A stretch of 14,324 bases of DNA, from contig CANHBE010000035.1 in the NCBI GenBank assembly GCA_947458575.1, positions 1-14,324 of the forward strand. The letters run 5' to 3'. Source of the DNA: Flavobacteriaceae bacterium (GTDB lineage: Bacteria > Bacteroidota > Bacteroidia > Flavobacteriales > Flavobacteriaceae). The position numbers were made by a program, and so were the translations under genes. The notes beneath the pieces were generated by a model. The model saw nothing but the letters and a program-made list of their open reading frames with translations, made no database searches and was not told the origin of the DNA. Below, piece after piece: positions 6,371 through 13,255 of this stretch (the stretch's first letter is position 1; the number at the start of each line of letters is the position of its first letter).

Positions 6371-8011
6371 ATGCGTTTCATAAACCAAAGTAGCAATTAC
6401 CGAACTGTTTTTTTTCTGATTGTAGCATTCTACTGTTTTGTTCTAGCTCGTTTTGGACTAGAGAATTTCGACACAGGATATATTCCCAGTTTTTCCTGGC
6501 GTATTCTTCAAGGGCAAATAGTATATCATGATTTTATTTACAAAGGCCCTCCAGTAACGCTATACTTCCATGCGTTTTTCATGAAGATTCTCCCCGAAAC
6601 AGGGCAGTTTCTGTGGATTAGGGTCGTAAACTATCTATTGTTTGCGATGCAAGTCTATTTGACAGTGTCTGCGTTTGACAATCTTTATAATTTATCAAAG
6701 TATAAAGTAGAAAAATGGGGTCTGCTGTGTTTAGGTTTTATAGTATCACTTATCAATTTTTCGCCCTATCCTTGGCCAACAACTGATGGTATTTTGTTTG
6801 CCGTGCTGGCATTTTGGTTAGTGTCGAAAGTAAGGAAACCAAATTATTGGCAATTCTTTTTCATAGCATTATTTTCAGTTTTATCAGCTTTGACAAAGCA
6901 ATCATTCTACCTTGTACCTTTCTTTTTTCTTTTTTGGATTACAATCAAATTTGAAAGGAAGATTATTGTCGCTTTTTCGTTCTTTTTGTTTTTTTGGTTG
7001 AGTGTCTTTATCTATCTAGTGGCAAAAACTATAGGCTTTGCTGATTTCGTGAAGCAAACAACAGGGGAGACGCACTTAAACGACTTGATTTCAACAGGTT
7101 TGTATAATTATATTTTCTTGCCGCCTAAAATTTTCTTGCTAATGGCTTTATTTTTGGTGGTTGTAGGATTGCTTTTTCTCAAGTCAAAATCGAAAGGAAT
7201 TGATGGTCTGTTACCTTTTTTCAAATGGTTGTCAATCTGCCTTTTTGTTCTAGCTATTGTCTTTTGTTTTGTTAAAGAAATTGAAATCGCATCAAGAATT
7301 GCCTTTGTTTCAGCTCTTTTTGGATTAGTCTTTTCTTTCGGTTTTAAACTAGAGAATACACAAAAATTAGCGCCTGTACTTGTAGGCTTGGGAATTGCAT
7401 GGTCATCTTCCATTAGTCTGGGTTATCAATATCCAATCTTCTTTTCCACCGGGATTGTATTGTGTATCATAGTAACGGTAGGACAGGAAATTAGAGAGTA
7501 TTCAAAGTATTTCGCATCGGTAAGTATACTAGTTTGCGCTATTGCCTTTTCCTATAATTACAGACCGTATAGAGAATCTGTTATTACTGAACTGACATAT
7601 TCTTTGGATACGGTTTCTCCAAAGCTAAAGTATATCAAGACTAGTAAAACCAATTTTCAGAAGTATTCGGAACTAAAGAAACTAATAAATACATACGGCA
7701 AAAATTTTATCGTCGCGCCAAGCTTTCCAATGGCAAATTATGTTTTTGACGAGCAAAGTCAATTGCCGGCTGATTGGTTAATTGAAACCGAAGTAGGAAG
7801 AAGACAGGAAATGTTTATTAGATTAGCAGCGTCAAAGGACAACTTTGTTTTTTTAGAAAAGTCTTTCTTAGAAAAAGAGGAGTTTATGCCAGAGAAAAAA
7901 GAACAATTTAGTTCGATAGGAGCGTTTATTTACGAGAAATTTAATCTTGTAGCCGAAACGAAGTATTTCCTGGTTTATAATTCGATAAAGAATAATGAAG
8001 AATTACCTTAA
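6371..8011 (+). CDS. Polytopic membrane protein, GT-C type (GT39/ArnT-like) glycosyltransferase
   Basis: The 546-aa product from ATG 6371 is strongly hydrophobic, with a first membrane helix at residues ~11-28 and many further helices to ~residue 400. A soluble C-terminal part of ~140 residues follows. The first extracytoplasmic loop has FDTGY (33-37) and YHDFIYKGPP (52-61), the region where GT-C enzymes carry their catalytic acidic residue; Asp34 or Asp54 are candidates. Such enzymes transfer a sugar from a polyprenyl-phosphate donor outside the membrane. The exact donor and acceptor are unknown, but the next gene makes a polyprenyl-phosphate pentose, which suggests a pentose donor. The earlier TTG at 6314 was rejected because it lies in the terminator stem. 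The stop overlaps the next gene by 17 nt. Family placement is by loop motifs and topology, so moderately sure. Confidence 0.75.
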   Translation: MRFINQSSNYRTVFFLIVAFYCFVLARFGLENFDTGYIPSFSWRILQGQIVYHDFIYKGPPVTLYFHAFFMKILPETGQFLWIRVVNYLLFAMQVYLTVSAFDNLYNLSKYKVEKWGLLCLGFIVSLINFSPYPWPTTDGILFAVLAFWLVSKVRKPNYWQFFFIALFSVLSALTKQSFYLVPFFFLFWITIKFERKIIVAFSFFLFFWLSVFIYLVAKTIGFADFVKQTTGETHLNDLISTGLYNYIFLPPKIFLLMALFLVVVGLLFLKSKSKGIDGLLPFFKWLSICLFVLAIVFCFVKEIEIASRIAFVSALFGLVFSFGFKLENTQKLAPVLVGLGIAWSSSISLGYQYPIFFSTGIVLCIIVTVGQEIREYSKYFASVSILVCAIAFSYNYRPYRESVITELTYSLDTVSPKLKYIKTSKTNFQKYSELKKLINTYGKNFIVAPSFPMANYVFDEQSQLPADWLIETEVGRRQEMFIRLAASKDNFVFLEKSFLEKEEFMPEKKEQFSSIGAFIYEKFNLVAETKYFLVYNSIKNNEELP

Positions 8012-8864
8012 TCTCATCCGGATCGACCAGTATGTAAAAAATGGTTTTGTGTTCGCACCGTTATTTTTCGGAGGAGCTTTCTTTGAAGTCAATTTACTGT
8101 ACAAAGTATTGTTGACGTTTATATGTTTTTCCTTAGCTGCAAGCAGTATTTATATCGTAAATGACTTATTTGATCTTAGAGTAGACCAAGCACATCCGAT
8201 AAAATCAAAAAGACCTTTGGCATCAGGTCAGATCAAAAAGAAGGAAGCGGTTTTGTTGCAGATGTTTTTGATGTCTGTAGCGCTCTTCTTGTCGTACTTC
8301 GTTTCGCAGCAGCTATTGCTCGTTATTTCTTTCTATTTGGTTCTGAATTTTTGTTATTCTAAATGGTTGAAGCACATAGCCATTCTTGATATCAATATTA
8401 TCGCAACTGGTTTTGTATTGAGAATCCTCGCAGGAGCAGTAGTTACGGAAATTGAGCCCTCAGTTTGGATTCTGCTGATTACATACTTGTTGGCTCTTTT
8501 TCTTGCTATCGGAAAAAGAAGGACAGATGTTGTTTTAATGCAAAATGGTCAAGAAGTTCGGAAGAGCACCGCAGGATATAATCTAATATTTGTGGATGCG
8601 GCACTCGGAATACTAGCATCAATTATTGTCGTTTGCTATATTTTCTATTGTATCGCGCCTGAAAACAAGTTACATTATCATTCGAATCTACTTTACATTT
8701 CGATCATTTTTGTTATTAATGGTGTTTTTCGCTATCTCCAATTGGCCATCGTAAATCAAAGCACGTATTCTCCCACGGAAGTGGTCTTAAAGGATAGATT
8801 TATTCAAATTACAATTTTGTTGTGGGTTCTCTTGTTATCATATCTGTTGTATTTCAATAGCTAA
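7995..8864 (+). CDS. UbiA-family prenyltransferase, decaprenyl-phosphate phosphoribosyltransferase-like
   Basis: A 289-aa integral membrane protein with about eight or nine hydrophobic helices, the normal UbiA size. The first Asp-rich metal/diphosphate-binding motif NDLFDLRVD is at residues 56-64, followed by HPIKSKRPLASG (67-78). A second conserved cytoplasmic region has GKRRTD (173-178). The C-terminal YSPTEVVLKDRF (258-269) is characteristic of the decaprenyl-phosphate phosphoribosyltransferase (DPPR synthase) branch rather than of quinone-synthesis UbiA. Mycobacterial Rv3806c is the model: it transfers 5-phosphoribose from PRPP to polyprenyl phosphate. It overlaps the upstream glycosyltransferase gene by 17 nt and is followed after 4 nt by a HAD phosphatase-like gene, which fits a lipid-linked pentose pathway. 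The precise lipid chain length cannot be read from sequence. Confidence 0.88.
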   Translation: MKNYLNLIRIDQYVKNGFVFAPLFFGGAFFEVNLLYKVLLTFICFSLAASSIYIVNDLFDLRVDQAHPIKSKRPLASGQIKKKEAVLLQMFLMSVALFLSYFVSQQLLLVISFYLVLNFCYSKWLKHIAILDINIIATGFVLRILAGAVVTEIEPSVWILLITYLLALFLAIGKRRTDVVLMQNGQEVRKSTAGYNLIFVDAALGILASIIVVCYIFYCIAPENKLHYHSNLLYISIIFVINGVFRYLQLAIVNQSTYSPTEVVLKDRFIQITILLWVLLLSYLLYFNS

Positions 8865-8868
8865 GCCG

Positions 8869-9435
8869 ATGAAAACACTTGCTTTGTTTGACTTTGACGG
8901 CACGCTCTACCGAAAGGATAGCTTGTTCGAGTTTACAAAATTCGCAAAAGGAAAAGTTGCTTTCTATCTTGGAATGCTCTCGCTGTTGCCATCTTTGATA
9001 ATATTTAAATTGAAGATTATTACCAATGAAACCGCAAAAACGAAGTTTATCAATCACTTTTATAAAGACATGTCTCAGGATGAATTTACATTGCTTGCCA
9101 AAGATTTTGCATTGCATATGATAAGCCAAGATCTAAATAGTCAAATATTCAACTCTTTTTGTAATCATCTGCAAGCGAATCATCAAGTTTGTATCGTTTC
9201 TGCGTCATGCAAAGACTGGATTCAACCATGGAGCGATCAACATAGTGCAAAGTTTATAGGAACAGAGCTAGAGATACAACATGGTAAAATCACGGGTAAT
9301 TTCAGCACAAAAAACTGTTATGGACCAGAGAAAGTAAACCGAATCAAAGAACAGTTTGATCTTTCTGAATTTGATCGGATAATTGTCTACGGAAGAGGAA
9401 AAGGCGACCGAGAAATGCTTCAACTTTCCAAATAG
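8869..9435 (+). CDS. HAD-IB family phosphatase-like protein, atypical motif IV and short C-terminus
   Basis: A 188-aa haloacid-dehalogenase superfamily protein. Motif I DFDGTL carries Asp8 (nucleophile) and Asp10 (acid/base). Motif II is at IVSAS (Ser111 or Ser113). The family stretch NCYGPEKV provides Lys155. The final motif reads YGRGKGD (174-180), where the usual form is GDxxxD; the first, metal-binding Asp is Arg176 here while Asp180 is kept. The protein also ends right after this motif (LQLSK), whereas relatives I recall continue about 10-15 residues. It starts 4 nt after the UbiA-like gene, so it could dephosphorylate the polyprenyl-phosphoribose-5-phosphate made by that enzyme. It may instead be a catalytically weakened or lineage-specific form. 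Function is inferred from fold and context only. Confidence 0.82.
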   Translation: MKTLALFDFDGTLYRKDSLFEFTKFAKGKVAFYLGMLSLLPSLIIFKLKIITNETAKTKFINHFYKDMSQDEFTLLAKDFALHMISQDLNSQIFNSFCNHLQANHQVCIVSASCKDWIQPWSDQHSAKFIGTELEIQHGKITGNFSTKNCYGPEKVNRIKEQFDLSEFDRIIVYGRGKGDREMLQLSK

Positions 9436-9455
9436 CAATTAAAAGAAAAAATCAT

Positions 9456-9463
9456 TACTTTTG
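9456..9463 (+). promoter_or_regulatory. Promoter -7 box of the helicase gene
   Basis: TACTTTTG matches TAnnTTTG and is identical to the box of the OmpH-like gene. It lies 18 nt before ATG 9482. No good -33 TTTG is visible. The in-frame TTG at 9461 lies within this box and is therefore unlikely to be the start. Confidence 0.6.
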
Positions 9464-9481
9464 TTGCTCAATATCAGCCAA

Positions 9482-11764
9482 ATGGAAACAGTCTCAGCCG
9501 AAGCGAAATACACGCTTCAATTCATCAATCAAACGCAACGATCTCTATTTCTGACCGGTAAAGCCGGAACAGGAAAAACCACACTCTTGCGAGAAATCAT
9601 AAGATCTGCACACAAAAACACAGTTGTTGTTGCGCCTACCGGCATCGCAGCGCTGAATGCCTCAGGAGTCACCATTCACTCCATGTTTCAATTGCCTTTT
9701 GCCGGTTTTATACCCGAAACTATCAGCCCGCATTTTTCCGAATATGTGAAGTTTGAAACCAAAAGCACTTTGGTTCGTCATTTCAGAATGAGTGGACTCA
9801 AGAAAGCGGTTATTCGAAATATGGAATTGCTGATTATTGATGAAGTCAGTATGCTGCGCGCAGATCTACTTGACGCTATTGATTTTACTATGCAATCAAT
9901 TCGCAAAAGCAGAACTCCGTTTGGTGGTGTTCAAGTTGTTTATATAGGCGACCTATTGCAATTACCTCCAGTAGTAAAAGAAGAGGAGTGGAGTATTTTA
10001 AAAGCTTACTATAAAGGCAAGTTCTTTTTTCATTCACATGTGGTTCAAAACTATCCACCAATTTATATCGAGCTTTCCAAGATCTTTCGGCAATCTGATG
10101 ATTCGTTTATTTCAATTTTGAATAACCTACGCAACAATCAAATTACAAGAGATGATATACAAAAACTAAACAGTTTCGTTCAGCCGAATTTTGACCTGAA
10201 GTCAAATCAGGGTTATATTACCTTAACCACTCATAACGCAAAAGCGGATGCCATTAATCAACAATCTTTGATCGACTTAAACGGAAAGCTATATACTTAT
10301 TTACCGGAAATTGTTGGGGAATTTCCAGATAAGATTTATCCTGTCGAAGCCCAATTAGAGCTCAAAGTTGGCGCACAAGTCATGTTTGTAAAAAACGACC
10401 TTTCGTTCAATAAGCAATATTTCAATGGGAAAATGGGAGTAGTTCAATCACTATCTCCTGAAGAGATTTTGGTCAGCTTTCCAGAGGAAAATGTGACAAT
10501 TGCTGTTGAGAAATACGAATGGCAAAACATTCGATATATGGTGAACGAAATGACCAAAGAAATTGAAGAAGAAGTTCTAGGGACTTTTGTGCATTATCCG
10601 ATCAAACTAGCATGGGCGATAACTGTTCACAAAAGTCAGGGATTAACCTTTGACAAAGCAGCAATCGATGTGTCGCAAGTCTTTCTTCCGGGACAAGCTT
10701 ATGTTGCGTTTTCCAGACTTCGCTCTCTAGACGGGTTGGTTTTACTTTCACCGATACAAATGAACGGTATTTCCAACGATCCAGAAGTGATGGATTACGC
10801 AATGAATAAAGCTGAACCTTCCTTGTTGGAAAACACTTTGCAAAAAGAGACTCAAAAGTTTGTGCATTCTTACCTCAAGAGTACTTTTGATTGGTCCGCT
10901 TTAGCACAAGAATGGCGGAATCACCAATTCAGTTATAATGATAAAGCTGCAGTTTCAGCAAAGGCTAAACATGCTTTATGGGCAAAGCAAAATTCGGATA
11001 TCATGGGCGAATTAGTTGAACCCGCGCGCAAATTTCTGAATCAAGTAAACAAGTTATTTGAATCGGATACAGTAGATGTTACATTTATTGCGGAGAGAAT
11101 AGAAGCCGCACATGATTATTTCTTTAAAACGCTAGACGGTTTAGTAGGTGAGATTTTATGGAAGTTGGAAGAAGTAAAAAGAGTCAAAAAAGCAAAAACC
11201 TATTTTGATGAATTGCTCGAATTGGAAGAATTGCAGACTAAAGCGATATTGCGAATGATGAAAGCCAAAGCGCTAATTCAAACGATTGCTTCCGGACAAG
11301 AAATAACGAAAGAATGCATCAATACCGTTGCGGTTAAGAATTACAGGTCAAATAAGATCGAGTCAATTCAAACCGAATTCAAATCACAAAATGTCTCGCT
11401 TATAGAAGATGAATATGACATAGAGCGATATGCATCTAAAAAAGAGTCGAAGAAAAAAGAACCCAAAAAATCTACTTTTTTAGTGACTTACGAACTTTGG
11501 CAGGAAAAGAATTCAATTTCTGAAATTGCTAGCATCAGAAAGCTTACCAAACAAACTATTTCTACTCATTTGGCGAAACTAATCGAAATCAAAGCAGTGT
11601 CAATTTCGGAAGTGTTGACAGAAGACAAATTGAAAGCGTTGTCGAAAGCATTTGAAGGCCACAATGAAGAATCGCTCAGTCCGCTGAAGGAAAAATATGG
11701 CGACGAGTTCACTTGGGATGAATTGAAATTATTTAAGGCTAGTCTTACTGCAGAAAATCACTAA
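9482..11764 (+). CDS. PIF1-like superfamily 1 helicase with C-terminal helix-turn-helix domain
   Basis: The 760-aa product has a full set of SF1 helicase motifs: Walker A GKAGTGKT (26-33), motif Ia around APTGIAALNASG (51-62), Walker B IIDE (118-121), motif III GDLLQLPPV (156-164), motif V VHKSQG (382-387) and motif VI YVAFSR (407-412). This is the PIF1/RecD2-like arrangement. Residues ~450-660 are helical and charged, ending in a Lys-rich linker. Residues ~664-752 form a winged-helix-like HTH_40 domain, including ISEIASIRKLTKQTISTHL, similar to the domain at the C-terminus of some RecQ helicases. The likely role is DNA unwinding in replication or repair, with the HTH aiding nucleic-acid binding. 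The exact pathway is not known. It has its own promoter, and is convergent with holB. Confidence 0.9.
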   Translation: METVSAEAKYTLQFINQTQRSLFLTGKAGTGKTTLLREIIRSAHKNTVVVAPTGIAALNASGVTIHSMFQLPFAGFIPETISPHFSEYVKFETKSTLVRHFRMSGLKKAVIRNMELLIIDEVSMLRADLLDAIDFTMQSIRKSRTPFGGVQVVYIGDLLQLPPVVKEEEWSILKAYYKGKFFFHSHVVQNYPPIYIELSKIFRQSDDSFISILNNLRNNQITRDDIQKLNSFVQPNFDLKSNQGYITLTTHNAKADAINQQSLIDLNGKLYTYLPEIVGEFPDKIYPVEAQLELKVGAQVMFVKNDLSFNKQYFNGKMGVVQSLSPEEILVSFPEENVTIAVEKYEWQNIRYMVNEMTKEIEEEVLGTFVHYPIKLAWAITVHKSQGLTFDKAAIDVSQVFLPGQAYVAFSRLRSLDGLVLLSPIQMNGISNDPEVMDYAMNKAEPSLLENTLQKETQKFVHSYLKSTFDWSALAQEWRNHQFSYNDKAAVSAKAKHALWAKQNSDIMGELVEPARKFLNQVNKLFESDTVDVTFIAERIEAAHDYFFKTLDGLVGEILWKLEEVKRVKKAKTYFDELLELEELQTKAILRMMKAKALIQTIASGQEITKECINTVAVKNYRSNKIESIQTEFKSQNVSLIEDEYDIERYASKKESKKKEPKKSTFLVTYELWQEKNSISEIASIRKLTKQTISTHLAKLIEIKAVSISEVLTEDKLKALSKAFEGHNEESLSPLKEKYGDEFTWDELKLFKASLTAENH

Positions 11765-11852
11765 GCCATTCCGGGCTAAATTAAAACCTGAAAAAATAAA
11801 AAAAATAGTCAGAAAAACCAAAACCAACAGAGAAACACTATCAGTTGTCAAC

Positions 11853-13001
11853 CTATTTTTTATGAATTAAACGCGTTAGTTTAATAGATAAATCGGTCAA
11901 GATAATCTTAGCATTTCCGTTTCTTTCTATATGATAAATTGCGTCAGAAAGCTCCTTAAAAATCTCTTGAATATTATTGCCGTTGACAAAGGGCGCAAAA
12001 TTTTCCAGCTTGAATTTATCGATTTTAGGCTCTATATACACCAAACTTGTAGTTTGATAGTTCAGTAATAGAGCCTGACGAAACATATTGATACAATAAC
12101 TTAGAAATTTCTTTTGCGTTTCTCTTCCTAATCCAGCTATTTGTTCACTCCACGCAATTAATTCTTGAATGATAGCTGTATTTCCCTTTGCTCTGAAGGC
12201 AGCTCGAACCCAATCCACAAACCATTTTTCAAAGATATCATCCTCACTCTTTTCATGAAGCAACTGCAGGGCTTTATTGTAATTTCCTTGCGCTTGGTGA
12301 GCAATTTTAGATGCTTGCCTAACGTCTGTAACACCACGAGACAAAAGTGCAGCTTGAATTTCCTTTTCTGGTATTGCCCCAAACTGAATGGCCTGACAAC
12401 GAGAACGGATTGTCTGTAGCAAGTCTTCCTCGTTTTCAACTACCAAAACAAATAGAGTCTTGTCTGTCGGTTCTTCCAAGATCTTCAGCAATTTATTGGA
12501 GGCAGCAATATTCATCTTTTCAGCCATCCAAATAATCATGACCTTGTAGCCTCCTTCATAAGACTTGAGCGAAAGTAGTCGAACGATTTCTTGAGCATCT
12601 TCTACTCTGATTTCACCCTGCTTGTTCTGAACGCCTAGAATTTGATACCAGTCGAATAAACTCCCATATGGATTTCCCAAAACAAATTGTCGCCAATCGC
12701 CAATGAAATCAATGCTCTTCGGTTTGCTTTTAACGTCTTCAGTGGTTACTGTTGGATAAACAAAGTGCAAATCCGGATGAGAAAGGTTTTCAAATTTTAA
12801 GTTGCAGGATTCATTTCCACCTAAATTTTCTGAATCTGAGTTTTGGCATAAAATAAATTGTGCATAGGCAATTGCCAAAGCTAAGGTTCCGCTACCTTCC
12901 GGCCCGACAAACATCTGAGCATGCGGAATACGACCTGAAAAAGCACTTTTGGCGAGATAATTCTTGATATACTCTTGTCCTATGATATCTGAAAATTGCA
13001 T
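11853..13001 (-). CDS. holB: DNA polymerase III subunit delta' (clamp-loader)
   Basis: Clamp-loader AAA+ family subunit that helps open and load the beta clamp at replication forks. From the ATG at 13001 the product is 382 aa and begins MQFSDIIGQE, the usual Bacteroidota start. An 11-residue longer in-frame extension (from 13034) was rejected because its codons cover the promoter. The P-loop region is GPEGSGT (33-39), with Thr in place of the Walker A Lys, so ATP hydrolysis is not expected; delta' is a non-hydrolysing subunit in other bacteria. LLKILEEP is at 171-178 and the SRC motif at 200-202 provides the arginine finger for a neighbouring ATPase subunit. Cysteines in the region 52-66 may be remnants of a zinc-binding module. 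It is convergent with the helicase gene and divergent from pgk. Confidence 0.93.
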   Translation of the reverse strand: MQFSDIIGQEYIKNYLAKSAFSGRIPHAQMFVGPEGSGTLALAIAYAQFILCQNSDSENLGGNESCNLKFENLSHPDLHFVYPTVTTEDVKSKPKSIDFIGDWRQFVLGNPYGSLFDWYQILGVQNKQGEIRVEDAQEIVRLLSLKSYEGGYKVMIIWMAEKMNIAASNKLLKILEEPTDKTLFVLVVENEEDLLQTIRSRCQAIQFGAIPEKEIQAALLSRGVTDVRQASKIAHQAQGNYNKALQLLHEKSEDDIFEKWFVDWVRAAFRAKGNTAIIQELIAWSEQIAGLGRETQKKFLSYCINMFRQALLLNYQTTSLVYIEPKIDKFKLENFAPFVNGNNIQEIFKELSDAIYHIERNGNAKIILTDLSIKLTRLIHKK

Positions 13002-13004
13002 AAG

Positions 13005-13035
13005 CAAATATAACAGAAAGTAAAGAAGAGCCAAA
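13005..13035 (-). promoter_or_regulatory. holB promoter (TTTG-N19-TATATTTG)
   Basis: Read on the minus strand, TTTG lies at 13035-13032 and TATATTTG at 13012-13005, separated by 19 nt. This is the Bacteroidota -33/-7 consensus with ideal spacing. The -7 box ends only 3 nt before the ATG at 13001, so transcription should begin at or next to the start codon. Confidence 0.8.
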
Positions 13036-13074
13036 GTTTATTGATTAGGAGCACCACAATTCGTTGCGATTCAA

Positions 13075-13172
13075 CTGCCGTCCCGTTTTCCGCTGTATCT
13101 TTTGTAAGACTCTTTCAGCGTTTCGAACTTTGAAAGAGTCTCACAAAAGGATGCCGCTTCAACCGGGGCTAT
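13075..13172 (-). ncRNA. Structured intergenic element (candidate Flavo-1-like RNA or dispersed repeat)
   Basis: A long imperfect hairpin: arms 13099-13117 and 13131-13149 pair at 18 of 19 positions (single A/C mismatch at 13106/13142) around a 13-nt loop. Outside the arms, CCCG (13082-13085) can pair with CGGG (13164-13167), closing an internal loop that shows AGCGG on both sides when read on the minus strand. The minus-strand order AGCCCCGG, AGCGG, CATCCTTTT, arms, AAAAGATACAGCGGA, ACGGGA resembles a dispersed intergenic element that I recall from many Bacteroidota genomes, possibly the Rfam Flavo-1 motif. The match is from memory and unverified. No T-run follows either arm, so it is not a standard terminator. 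It lies upstream of both the holB and pgk promoters. The exact ends are uncertain. Confidence 0.55.
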
Positions 13173-13220
13173 TGTACCTCGTTTTGTAGGCCGTAGCATT
13201 TCCTCAAAAAAATTAAAACG

Positions 13221-13228
13221 TATATTTG
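13221..13228 (+). promoter_or_regulatory. pgk promoter -7 box
   Basis: TATATTTG fits TAnnTTTG exactly and is identical to the holB box. It lies 27 nt before the pgk ATG, leaving a short leader. The -33 region has only a TTTC (13199-13202) at about the right distance. Confidence 0.7.
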
Positions 13229-13255
13229 CACCAGACTTTAAAAAACAAAACCTTT

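Noticed and set aside
11765..11852. Possible bidirectional terminator between the helicase gene and holB
   Set aside because: Only 4-bp stems (AGCC/GGCT, GTTG/CAAC) and A-rich runs are visible; not enough to call a terminator.
12165..12439. Overlapping open frames on both strands inside holB
   Set aside because: Shadow frames of holB with no domain, start signal or promoter.
13002..13034. Upstream start for holB at 13034
   Set aside because: The extra residues cover the -33 and -7 promoter boxes, and the family N-terminus begins at MQFSD.
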